NCBI GenBank assembly: GCA_027919835.1
Contig: JANVFP010000021.1
Location: 744,001 to 808,000, forward strand
DNA from: Lentinula raphanica
Taxonomy: Eukaryota > Basidiomycota > Agaricomycetes > Agaricales > Omphalotaceae
Length of the DNA: 64,000 nt
Reading direction: 5' to 3'
Below are positions 22,201-41,997 of this stretch, piece by piece. The notes beneath the pieces were generated by a model that searched no databases, was not told the DNA's origin, and worked only from the letters and a program-made list of their open reading frames with translations. The translations under genes and the position numbers were made by a program. Position 1 is the first letter of the stretch. Every line of letters begins with the position of its first letter.

Positions 22201-23608
22201 TCATCGTATCTTCCACTTGTCTACAGCTGCCTCGACCAACCGGCTCATCTCTTCCCGAGCCTGCTTCTTCGCACTGTCCGTAATACCATCGAGAGCATCT
22301 AATGCGTGTGGTGATGTTTGCACAGGATCGAATTCAAGGATATGGCCGTCTTTCGTCGAGATAGTGACCATGTACTTCTTCGTCGGAGCATATGGAGTCT
22401 CGAAGGAGGTTTTGGGAAGGCCGTTATATGGTCCAGTTGTAGACTCAGCTAAAGTAGCATCGGAATTGTTTCGTGAATGTGGTTTGGAAGATGTGCCTGG
22501 GTAGAAACTGCTCTGTGATTCCGCTCGGGGAGGGAGACCAGAGATAAACGAAGGGTCTCTCCGGATGGATATGTTGCTTTGTGTACGTTTCAACGTGTGC
22601 GATTCACCTGTACTGCTGCCAGGTCGGCTATCGGATGGTGGGAGACCATCTACCCAGAAGGGATTCGTTAATGGGGATCCATTAACACTGAGCATTTGTT
22701 CATCTTTTCTCGGAGGACGCAGAGTGGCGGAAGAAGTTGTCGCATGATGTGCATTACGTGGATAGGTAGGTGTTTTAGCAGGCAGGGTGGGGTTGAATGT
22801 CGAGCTCGATGGGACACGAGTGCGAGGTTGTCCTGGTTTGTGTACGGGTAATTTTGAAGGCGATGACGGAGCACGCGGTGTATAAGCAGCCGAAGTAGTG
22901 AAAGGTGGTTTGGATTTCTGAGGACTGGGCGAACCAGGTATTCTGTCCATTGGCATACGTGACTAAAATTCATGGCTGCGATTCAGTAATTTTCTCGTTT
23001 ATAAACCAAGGAAGGCCAAACCCTGCTCGCTGCCTTTTCTCCGCCTGCAAGAAGTCTAGCGCGCTGGGCAGTACCTGGTCCGGTGGATGATCCTCCCTTC
23101 TTCGCCGGTGATAGGTACGATGTAAGGCGCGCTTCGAAAGACGATGAGCTTACATCGGTAAGCACCTAAAGCAATGAAACGAACCGCTCTTGGAATTTCT
23201 TGAGGATTCCCCGTCATCAACCTCTCTTGTTTCATGCATTGCCATCCATTTTCGCTTTCTCTCTGTTTTGCTGATCTCTCCAAGTCCATCGCCTACTTGT
23301 GCCGCTAGTCTCTCCTTCTGAGATCCCGTAACTGCGACGAAAGGGTTTCCGTGATACTTCTCGCCGAATTCTCTCATCGTCATAGTTCTAACGGGTTTGG
23401 GTATACGCGATATAGTGTTCTCCTGGTGCATCTTGAAACCTTCGAGCTGATCTTCGAGCCATGAGCGGAGCTGACGAGTCCGATGTTGGACTGTAACTAA
23501 AAGTTAGTGGGAAGCACGTATATAGAGTGTACCATCAGCACCTTCAATATCAAGATTAATGAGCAATTGTCTCTTCTCCTCCTCCGTGTATGTTGCACGC
23601 GAACTCAT
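22201..23608 (-). CDS. borealin-like subunit of the chromosomal passenger complex
   Basis: The N-terminus (start 23608) reads MSSRATYTEEEKRQLLINLD, then after short introns RQLRSWLEDQLEGFKMHQEN, ISRIPKPVRTMTMREFGEKY. This pattern (negatively charged start, helix, IPK.VR.MTM.EF) is the Nbl1/borealin N-terminal domain that bundles with survivin and INCENP. A basic stretch (ERKRKWMAMHET) and a long Ser/Pro-rich middle (about 22400-22950) follow. A conserved-looking C-terminal domain, KKYMVTISTKDGHILEFDPV to EEMSRLVEAAVDKWKIR, stops at 22201. Roughly 400 residues, far longer than budding-yeast Nbl1 (about 73). It should help target Aurora B to centromeres and the spindle midzone. Divergent from ERG26 across 174 bp. 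Confidence 0.75.
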
Positions 23609-23677
23609 GGTGAAATAATGCAAAAGACGCGACAGACCGCGATTGTTGAAGGCTTTCGGAAGAGAAGGTAGATAGGT

Positions 23678-23683
23678 CACGTG
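23678..23683. promoter_or_regulatory. CACGTG element between borealin and ERG26
   Basis: It sits in the 174-bp divergent promoter, 70 nt from the borealin ATG and about 100 nt from the ERG26 ATG. Confidence 0.45.
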
Positions 23684-23782
23684 CTCTCGTGGCGCAATCA
23701 AAAATTAAATGATCCGGGCGCTAAAATAAAGAACTCAAATCGTATCATTGCAAATTCTTGGAACTTGCTCTCAACGACTCCT

Positions 23783-25313
23783 ATGGCTTCGACAAAAGAT
23801 GTTTACCTCGTCATTGGTGGCAGCGGCTTTGTAGGAAGGCATATAGTCGAGCAGCTCTTGCGACGGGGAGATAATGTCTCCGTATTCGACATTGTTCAGC
23901 GGTACCAAGACGTGCCATTCTATTCAGGAGATATCAGTGACCAGGAGCAAGTTTCCACTGCTCTTAGAAGGGTGCGTATCGCTTCGTCTACTCTTTTTGT
24001 TCTGCTCTCAACTTGGATCTGTAGAGCGGAACGACATGTATAATTCATACTGCTTCTCCTCCTGCAGGTCTCAGTGATCCTGCACTGTACTGGAAAGTCA
24101 ACGTGGATGGGACAAAAGCTGTCATTGCCGCTGCAGTGCAGAACAACGTTCGAAAACTCGTCTTCACAAGCTCAGCTGGAGTTGTCTTCAATGGGAATGC
24201 CCTCACCAACGTGGATGAAAGGTTAGCTCCTCCGGAGAGGCCGATGGATGCCTACAACGAATCTAAGCAAAAAGCAGAGGAGGCCGTCATTGCCGCGAAC
24301 GGTAAAGGTGGTCTATTGACCGTGGCGTTGAGACCTGCCGGTATATTTGGGCAAGTATCCATCCCTCTACTTCAGTAGAATCTCTCGTTTGACATTGTTC
24401 GCAGGCCCGGCGATCGACAAGTCATGGCAGGACTGTACAAAGTATACGAGGATGGTAAAACTCATTATCAGATTGGAGACAACACCAATCTATTTGACTG
24501 GACTTATGTGGAGAACGTTGCACACGCCCACCTCCTCGCAGCAGACAAACTTGATAATCCTCCACCTGCACCGCCTTTATCCACACTTGAAGAAATCCCA
24601 CTTGAAGCTCCTCCTCTCACAGAGGCCGAGGTAGCCATTCTAAACCATCCCCTCCCACCTTTGGACCTTACTGTGGGTCGACGCTGTATTCCTACATCAG
24701 AAGCACGCCCTCTAGGCCCCTACGTCACTCCTCCCCCAAACGCAGATAAACTTTTAGCCGCTTTCAAAGACAAATTCTCACATCCAGAGGGACGGCCAGT
24801 CGTTCGAACTCGATTCGATCCACTTTCGGAGCCAAACCTCTTCCGGACAAAAATCGACAAACCTGACACGACACCGTTAGGGGTCGCTGGCCAAGTCTTT
24901 TACATTACCAACGGCGAACCCTGTTATTTCTGGGACTTGCCCAGGCTAGTTTGGAATCAACTGGATACCGTGTTTCCTGGACATCGCCAGAAGCGTGGAT
25001 ATACTGTCCTCCCTGCTCCCTTGGGCTTTGCCCTGGCTTTCGGAGCAGAATGTTGGGGATGGTTAATTGGCAAGGAACCTGCGTTGACGAAATTCAAAGT
25101 GACTTACAGTTGTGTCGACCGTTGGCACAATATTGAGAAGACGAGGAGAGTCTTGGGGTACGAACCTCAAGTCGGTCTTGCGGATGGTGTACAGAGAATG
25201 GTTGACGTACGTGCTTGATGGATATCGTTCGCAATCTGCGTACTAACATTTTTCATTGACTCTAGTGGTGGCGGACAGAGTACACCTCAGGCACACACAA
25301 AATCACTCATTAG
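23783..25313 (+). CDS. ERG26: sterol C-4 decarboxylating 3-dehydrogenase (3-beta-HSD family)
   Basis: NAD(P)-dependent enzyme of ergosterol synthesis that oxidises and decarboxylates 4-alpha-carboxysterols; ER membrane. The N-terminus (start 23783, MASTKDVYLVIGGSGFVGRH) holds the Rossmann GxxGxxG. Then RYQDVPFYSGDISDQEQV, an intron near 23970-24025, and GTTCIIHTASPPAG. The catalytic YNESK with upstream TSSAG is at about 24165-24270. RPAGIFGPGDRQ spans the intron at about 24351-24404. NTNLFDWTYVENVAHAHLLA follows. A Pro-rich insert near 24560-24740 is longer than in yeast. After the last intron (about 25207-25265) the end is DWWRTEYTSGTHKITH, stop 25311-25313. The upstream in-frame start at 23681 was not used because it would run through the shared promoter. 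Confidence 0.9.
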
Positions 25314-26056
25314 TTTGGACGATATTGATACCCTATACTTGTCAAAGAGTCTTATACCTCGAAGCACTCTAATAAATCTAGTTCAAGAGAGTTAAACCGT
25401 TACAAAATCCCTGGAGAGGACTCAGGAAAGACCAAAGCCGTCTATGTCTGCACCGATTTGGACATCATCAACTCATCTTACACGAGGTTGCACAAAGAAA
25501 CTTCTAAGTTCTTAGCGACTACCCACTGGCCCCGGTAGTGGATGTCTAAACTAGGTATGCCTTATCCTCCTTTGTCCTATTTTGACCAAAAAAGGCGCCA
25601 GCCAACCGAATTACGGAATTACGGATCGGCGCGCTCTGTGATGTGATGTGATTTCATTTCAAGGGCGTACTCTCTATATTATCACCTTGCTGCTTCCTTA
25701 TCCACATCCCTCACCTTTATTCTTTCTTGCGTTTCCCTATGTTCGTGAAGATTCTGTGCACCTTTCAAGCTCATTTCAGAACATTCAAATGCACAATCTC
25801 AATGTTTCAAACAATGGCTTTCATTCGTCGGAGGTCCTCAGCTTGGACGTTGGCTTTGACGGTCCATTGAACTTTTTTCGCATTATTCGTTCTCTTTTGG
25901 CCCTTCCTTCGTGGCAAAGGAGACAGGTATCAAAGCAAACGGTTACTCGTATAAAAGCTGCTATGCTGCTCGGTATGTTCCTCAGAAAACGACTCGCCTT
26001 CACAGTTCCTCAGATTTCCTGAATTCTTCATATCCATTCTCATCTCTTCTTGCATA
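25314..26056. other. intergenic, upstream of the 26-kb gene
   Basis: CT-rich stretches near 25680-25760 look like a fungal promoter. A 77-codon frame from 25790 has no recognisable feature. GTGATGTGATGTGAT lies near 25638. Confidence 0.45.
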
Positions 26057-26777
26057 ATGTCACACTACTATAACCCGATTCACCCCACTGTTGGCTCCCA
26101 GAACAAATCTCAGTATTCCTCTCTGGGTGGGGCAATGCCCAGTGCGCCTCAATCTTCGTTTCTCGTCCCGAACCGGCGACGGGTTCCTCAGGCCATCTTT
26201 CAACCGTCCGGAAAATGGAGAAACCAGACTGGTCGTCTTGTCCAGACCCAAGCTCCTATCGCGATCGACTTCAAAGGTTATTCGAGGCAAGGTATCAAGA
26301 TGATGGAGCTTTATGCACGCGGTGCTTTGGCTCTTAGCCAGATGATGCAGGGCGCAGATGACCGCGTCCTTGCTCATACAGGCTTGAAGCGTATCACTCT
26401 TTACATCACTGTGAGTAGAACACACCGTTCGACGACTATCGCCTATCTAATGATCCGTCTTGCAGTGGCCTGGCTACGAGAGCCAAGAGTGGATGCGTCC
26501 CATTGAGCTCTACTCCTCTGGCAGTCCAGTCACTCGTGCAGAGATTGCCGCTGTCGTCGCCCAGAATTTCTATCGGTATTTCGAGGTATGTGAGCTGCTG
26601 GAAATGTTTCCTCTCTGAGTCTTAACCAATATTACTCAGAAAATGCAATACTGCTCAGGCCTTGCCAAGGATTGGAGCATTGGCCCAATGGGTGTAACGT
26701 TCGACAAGCTGGTTCTTGTCTCCCTCAACAACGTCTTTGAAGACGCCTGGCAAGCAGATGTTGCCGTCGACTTTTAA
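26057..26777 (+). CDS. conserved-looking protein of unknown function
   Basis: Three exons: 26057-26410, 26466-26585 and 26640-26777. The joins keep one frame: TLYIT|WPGYESQEW and YRYFE|KMQYCSG. About 204 residues. The N-terminal 60 residues are polar and Pro/Ser-rich (MSHYYNPIHPTVGSQNKSQY). From about residue 70 there is a compact mixed alpha/beta-looking domain: KRITLYITWPGYESQEWMRP, SPVTRAEIAAVVAQNFYRYF, MGVTFDKLVLVSLNNVFEDA, WQADVAVDF. No signal peptide or membrane helix. I do not recognise a named domain; the ordered aromatic-rich core suggests a real family. The stop at 26775-26777 lies only 69 nt before the first copy of the repeat that flanks the retroposon. Confidence 0.75.
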
Positions 26778-26846
26778 TGACGCATGTCGTCTTCTTTCCG
26801 CTCACGACTTACGACAAGATATCCACTGCATTTCACTATAGACGAC

Positions 26847-26860
26847 ATAGACTCTATATC
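26847..26860 (+). repeat. target-site duplication, copy 1
   Basis: ATAGACTCTATATC, identical to 26987-27000, directly bordering the poly(T) tract. Confidence 0.7.
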
Positions 26861-26986
26861 TTTTTTTTTTTTTTTTTTTTTTTTGAATTCTTGTGATAAC
26901 CGCTAGCAAGTAAGGCTAAGTACTAAGGCGCGGGGAGCATCTTCTGCTCCATCCTACGAGTGGTGGTATACTACTGTGTCTGTGTG
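26861..26986 (-). mobile_element. short retroposon (SINE-like or retroposed small RNA) with poly(A) tail
   Basis: 126 bp between perfect 14-bp direct repeats. On the plus strand it begins with 24 T, so the element lies on the minus strand with a 24-nt A tail. The 102-nt body includes a perfect 6-bp stem hairpin, GGAGCA-TCTTC-TGCTCC (plus strand about 26936-26952). Direct repeats plus a pure terminal A tail are the hallmark of LINE-type target-primed reverse transcription. I see no tRNA B box, no 5S match and no coding potential, so the parent RNA is unknown. It lies about 85 bp past the stop codon of the 26-kb gene, probably in its 3' UTR. Confidence 0.65.
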
Positions 26987-27000
26987 ATAGACTCTATATC
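26987..27000 (+). repeat. target-site duplication, copy 2
   Basis: ATAGACTCTATATC, second copy at the 5' end of the minus-strand element. Confidence 0.7.
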
Positions 27001-27551
27001 ATTTCTCATCATCTCTCAAGTACACCACATTCCTTCATATCTCAATCCGCTGCATCTCTTGTATCATTAGCATCCCACATTGTATCGACTAGTTCTTTAT
27101 TATATATATAAATACATCAATTGTTGATCTGGATTCTGAAGCACTCAGTCAAGCAAGTCCTCTCAGTTTCACAAGCTTCTCGTACAGTGTCTCTTAATGA
27201 GTGCGCGAGGCAAAAGCGCGGAATTGAATGCAGAAAGGGATATATTTGTGCTACCATTGCGCTCTATCGTTCCAGAAATGCGACTAAACATATATACTAC
27301 GGTGTGATTTACAGAATGTGTTAAGTTACTGAAGTTATAAGGATACGCGTAAACTTGAAATGCGATGACAACACAATTCCACTGCGAGCCTATAAACAAC
27401 GACGGCGAACCCAAAATCGAAGAACAAAAACAAGAGTTAAGTGAATGAAAAGGATATCTGGCATTCGCACACAGAGGTTCACCGTATAGCAATATGAATA
27501 CAACGAAAATCGAACTGACAACAAGGAATGCATGGAAGGAAGTGGATGATT

Positions 27552-30500
27552 CTACACATTAACTACTCCGAAAGAAATGACTGAAGCGGGACGTGAAAGC
27601 GAAAATGGTTTGTTGGCATTATTAGTGTCATCGACAGATGGGCGTCGAGTCGTAGAGTTTGACATAGATGATTCCTCTTGTGGGGGATTGGAAGGTTCAA
27701 CTTCTGCAATTGAAATACGTTTTGACCCACGACGGGGTGGTGGTGACAATGAGACAAGCTCCAGCTCCAGTACGTCTTCAGGTTCATCTTCAACACTATG
27801 AATCTTTGGTGCCGGTAGCGATGGGGTTGTCGGAGTAGGGACAGCATGGAAACTACCTGAATGGGAGAAATAATTCGTGAAGTTGTTGTTGAAAGTAGGA
27901 GTACCAGGTGGTGAGGGGGCGGGAACCATCATGGTCAGTGGTCGCGTTACAGAGCGCGGGGAAGCAGGAGCAGAAGACGGAGAAGGTGCGCTCAGGATGC
28001 GCAGACGTTGTTTGATAGATAAGCGAGAAGGAGCTGCAGTCTGAGCACCAGGGGAAGGTGTAGGCGGGAGTGGATGGACACCAACAGCATCCAACACCGG
28101 GGGAGGCACCGGAGATCCAGGTATTGAATATAAACTACCAGGGCCACCAATCTGGGGTGAAATGTTGCCACTGTGAGACCTCCGGTGCGTATTTCTTGAA
28201 GTGAGAGAACTGGTGGGACTTTTAGGATGTTCCAGCTCGTCTGGCCTAGGGGGTAATACACCAGAAGGAGGAGGCTTTGGAGCCATCAATGAGAGTCTAA
28301 ACGCACGAGAAGCGATGGAGTCTCGGAAAGAAGACCTGGCGCTAGTTGAAGGTTGCGTCGTTGACGGAGACGACGTCTCACCAGGTGCCGGAGGCAGAGC
28401 AAAAGTAGGAGCAGGACGAGGAGGAGGGGGAACAGAGGATCGATGCGAAGACGTAGGCCTGGAATGTCCAGCGAAACCATTGCTTACTAGTTGTGTGCCG
28501 GAAGTGGTTCCAGATGATTGTATGGATGTCGCACTTGAAGCAGAAATCGCAGAGGACACGGATGCTCGTTTGGCTGAGAAAGAAGGGAGATTGGAAACAA
28601 CACTCGAATGAGAAGAAGACGGCCTGCTCGAAGCAGATCGTGCGGACTGCGTCGTCACCATCGATGCACGTCGTTCCGTGGCAGCACCACTGTATGGATG
28701 ACTTGACGGGGACTTTGTAATAGATTTCACAGGACTCGAAGTCTTTCCCTTGTTGACACTACGTCCAGGAGACCCAGGTGGAGTGCTAGGGGCTGCAGGA
28801 GGCGGCCCGCTTGGAGGAGTCAGCCGTTTGGGCAGCTGGCGAGACCATCGTTTGCCTTGAATCACACCACCAGAACTACGTTGGCCACTGCTCATACTAG
28901 ACCGTTTGTCGACATCAGGAGCAGTTCCAAACCCGCTGCTCTCATCACTAGTTCTTCTCGTTCTACCTAATGAAGAATGCCCATCAAACCCACTCACTGG
29001 CATATCCAGTTCATCCAGCTCGTCGTCCGGCGTATCTACAGAGCGTCCAGATCTCCCCGACCTTGCTGATCGTGCAGAACGGGACGAGACCGATCTCGGT
29101 CGATAATCCACCTCCAAGTTCCCTGAACCTGGAGGGGTACCAAACGAAAACGAAGAGGCACTGTTGGCGCTGGTTCGTTTTGTCGCCGGACTGCTGTTCG
29201 ACATCGGCTCCGGTGTCAGGTTACCGTTCCCATTGGGGTTTATACGAGTGATACTAGGCGCACCACCGAGAACGTCAAAGTCATCGAGATCTCGATGATC
29301 CTTGATATAAGGTGACTCTTGGAGTTGTAAGTGCTGAGACGAAGGTGTGTTGAGGATTGGCAGATTGTGAGTATCAGATGTCGATGTCCATCGTTTTCGT
29401 GGAGCGGGTTGCAGCGAGAAGGTTTCACCGACAGAGAACGCACGAAGTGCTCTTTTGTCTTCTCTGGCACCCGCGCTAGACATGGTAGGAGTCGTATGTG
29501 TTGCATCAGACTCGGTATTGAACAAGAGCGGACGTGCTGCCATACTTCCGATAGGTTCATCATGAACGAGTGGTGTCTGGACAATTTTGCGATCAAGCTG
29601 ACTCTGAGGTGTCTGTATTCCCCGGGCAGCAAAATCTACCGCAGGCGTGTGTATACCCATACCTAGGCTTGAACCTGGTCCATTGTTAGCGAATCCAACG
29701 GAGCTGGTTTCATTGGGAGGAGAGCTGGCTCGAAGGATGCTAATGAGATTGTTTCCTTTCGGTAGAATGGACGATTTCGAGCTTCCAACGCTGACGACAG
29801 ATTCAGTACGTTCCACTTTCGCTCCTCGAGAGCTTGGAGAAGCATCCCATTCGTCCATACCGCTGGCCCTCGAATTCGAACGCTGACGGCCCGAATTATG
29901 TCCAACAGAAGTTTTGGGTCCGAATAGTCCTTTCAGCGAGAGAACGGCCCCAGATGAATTTCTACCATGTGAGCTCGAAGGACGCGCCTTCTTACTTGAT
30001 CTGGTGGATGATACAGAAGCAGCGTCGTGTCCGGCAATAGAGTGAGACCCAGCTGACGTCTCTGCATTCCCAGTGGCGGTATAGTCATGGACGCTAAATG
30101 TGCTTCGCGTGGGAGAGGTTGTATGACCAGGAGGTATCATGGCCTGAGCGCGCATCGACAACATCACGTCCATATCGCCTCGTGGCTCATTTGGATTAGA
30201 AGAAGGAAGTGAGGGTCCAAGGCCTGCACGGACAGTTCTGATAGCGAGTCAGCGTAAGAGAAAAGACGAGACTGCAGACTGCGCATACCTCTGTCCGAGA
30301 ACCTTGTTTTTGATACTTTCAATCCATTTCTGCTTCTCCGATGAGTCGGCAATATAGAACAACCACATCGCTTGCTCTCTACCCTTCACGTCTTCTTTCT
30401 CCGTCGAGTTGTCTTTCTTAGTGAGTTTTGCTTTCTTGTTCTCCGATATGAACCCGAGGTCAACACCAGCTACCTGCACCACACCTTTCTTTCCGCCTAT

Positions 30501-31724
30501 TTCTTCCTCAGAGACGAATACAACCGAGTCTTCATTGATTTCGAGCCTCTCAAGCTCGCGTTCATCGGCGGAATCGCTTTTGAAAAGATGCAGATATGAC
30601 ACATGAGACGCGCTGTTTCCAGCGCCAGATATAAACGTAAGCGGCAACGGATATGACCCAGAAGTGGGTACACTGGTGGGACTCGTCAGAATAAGATGTC
30701 TGCTTTTCCATTGCTTGGTTAACGTGAAGATCCGCAAGGAAGAAGATGGATAGTATTTGGGCAAGGGCTCAGAGGAAGCGGTTTGCTTGAAAGGTGCGAG
30801 TGCGCCCAGGGTAGATGGAAATGGCGGAACCAGATTAGTTTGTGGCGAAGGTGCATGATCTTTGGTCTGGAGAGGAGGTGGATTGGAAGGATAAGCAGCA
30901 GGCATCGAGCCAGAACGGTTACGGCCGTGAGATGAAGTAGGGGAGAGCGGTGGATGCAACGACGTTGTGGAAGTGAAATGAGAAAAGTGATAATGATGTG
31001 TGTCGTTAGGGTAGGATGAATTGACTTCCACCTGGTCCGAGATATTTGTTCTCTTGTCGTCTTCCCGCAGCGTACCATTCGAGGTTACACTATGACCAGA
31101 CTCGCTGTGATCATCGCCAGTGTGAGTATGGTGTGTGGCGGTACTCAATCCCAAGGCCTGGGCGGCTTCCTCTCTCAGTCGAATTCGCTCGCGAGTCTCT
31201 TCATCCTCGACAGGATTAACGTCTTCTCCAGCGGGCGTCGTAGATAGAGAGTTGGCAGCGCTTATTTCGAGTACATCCGGCAGGACGAGATTCATTCGCA
31301 TATTGGGATTCTGACGAGGAACTGAGGGTTTTTTCTTCCTGCCAAATTTGAAAGGACTGAATTCGAGTAGAGCGCTGTTCCTAGACGACGAGGAAGAAGC
31401 AGTGGACAGGATGGAAGAGCGCTTGCTGCTAGGCGAAGTTGGAGCGGACGTTCCGCCTGGCATGCCAGATGCACTTGGTGGACGAGGAACAAAAGTGTAC
31501 AGAGAGGGAGAAGGAGGCTCTATGGAGGAAAAAGTAGGTGAGAAAAAGTTTATTCATAGTAGAGAAAAATTGTCACCATTAGTGTCTTCCACGACGCGTT
31601 CCTTTCCCTTGTAGCTTGTTCTCCTGTGAACATTATCCTCTCCTGCAGAGTTTCCAGTTAGCCTGAAGGACAAGTGTTGCTGATGCATTGAAGGTGACAA
31701 TGGCCTGTTGCCCGTAAAAGCCAT
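27552..31724 (-). CDS. large Ser/Pro-rich protein with a PH domain
   Basis: The start at 31724 (MAFTGNRPLSPSMHQQHLSF) is joined across an intron (about 31520-31576) to EPPSPSLYTFVPRPPSASG. A basic cluster follows (FKFGRKKKPSVP). The PH domain is at about 30290-30750: IFTLTKQWKSRHLILTSPTS as first strands, VVFVSEEE, GVVQVAGVDLGFISE, and the closing helix with its Trp, MWLFYIADSSEKQKWIESIK. A second intron near 30240-30287 joins VLGQR to TVRAGLGPSLPSSNPNEP. The rest, to the stop at 27552, is about 870 residues of Ser/Pro/Arg-rich disorder with runs such as RSVSSRSARSARSGRSGRS. Expected to bind phosphoinositides or act as a cortex scaffold and be heavily phosphorylated (inference). No catalytic domain seen. 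I cannot name an orthologue. Confidence 0.8.
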
Positions 31725-32699
31725 TAGAGAAAGATGGTAAGCAGAGATTTCTGTTGAGGAGCGACAAGGCCGTAAGCACAGTAAGCATCAAGATATCAAA
31801 TCAGAATTCACCGTGTTCGTTATAAGTGGATTCTCAGAACACAGCTTCTCTGTTCTTGCCCAGCAGAGAGTGCCCATGAAAATATAGAGAACAAGGAGAG
31901 AGGAAAAGGGAGAATTGTAATTATCAATTTCTCTCCTTCGCTTACCCTCACTGGGGCCGCGGGAGACTTGGTAAACTTCCGATCAATGTTCTCTTACGGC
32001 AATCAATTATACCCACAAAAAACTTCATTTTATGCTCGTACTTGAGCTTCTTGTACTTAAAGCAACCTGTCTTCTAGCTGTCCCCCTCATCCTTCGAGAC
32101 GTTCACCACTCAAAGCTAAGTATGGGGCGTCACTCTCAGCATCTTTTTTGTTCAGCTCCCTCTCCAGGCCCTCATACTCAATTGCCACTTGCGATGGCAA
32201 CGAACCCCGGCCTTCAGGGACGGATCGTCTCACAAAATTAACAAAATTAAAAATACAGAATATTTCCATTAGGATACTTCATATGTATTACGACCTATGT
32301 ACCTACCTTGTTGAGCAGCGAGTTTGGGCGAGACTAACGCAAATTTTGGCTGTCCAGGACGTCCGACAACAGTCAACAACCGTCGTCTGAGACCTGCCAG
32401 TTACAACACAGGAATTTCCTTTACATATACAACATTCATTCTACTAGTTCATCCGCTAATCAGCCACTAGACTGTGAATGTAGTTCTGTCCATGTTGCTT
32501 CAGGGATAGGTACCACTTGATAGGGTCCTCCAGCACTCTTTTACAGGACAAGAGTTTAGAGACTCTTAGGATCGTAAAGTAATATGGTACAATCAAGCTA
32601 CAGTTACAGCCTCAATTTTTATGCTAAGTACGACTGGCGACGGAAGAAACGACAAGTAGAGAACGACCCATGACAAGAACGAACGAAACAACACAAAGA
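31725..32699. other. intergenic: PH-gene promoter and PRP8 3' flank
   Basis: AT-rich with CT tracts; short open frames only. No gene seen. Confidence 0.5.
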
Positions 32700-41753
<9,054 letters not shown>

Positions 41754-41821
41754 CTTCAACGATGGAGAGTCGAAGGAAAGAGAAAGAACGAAATTGAAAC
41801 TCGGATTGCGAAATACAAAGT

Positions 41822-41827
41822 CACGTG
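41822..41827. promoter_or_regulatory. CACGTG element between PRP8 and the bestrophin gene
   Basis: 69 nt upstream of the PRP8 ATG in a 244-bp divergent promoter. Confidence 0.45.
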
Positions 41828-41997
41828 CCTCGGAGGCGAGGCGTTCTATTTCCCACAGCTCGGAGCTTGACTTGACTCTTGCCCGGAATCAAAATTCATT
41901 CATCCCTCCCGTCCGCCATAAGCGCCGACGCCCGCGAAAGCCAGAATACAAGCAATGATGTGTAACGTACTCCCTTGGACCACTCCTCCTCACAGTG

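Larger units (their letters stand above)
26778..27551. other. intergenic between convergent genes, holding a short retroposon
   Basis: 3' flanks of the 26-kb gene and of the PH-domain gene. Apart from the element at 26861-26986 only AT-rich sequence (TATATATATAAATA near 27100) and no gene. Confidence 0.5.

Noticed and set aside
28201..28611. 136-codon plus-strand frame
   Set aside because: Antisense to the Ser/Pro-rich tail of the PH protein; low complexity on one strand keeps the other open.
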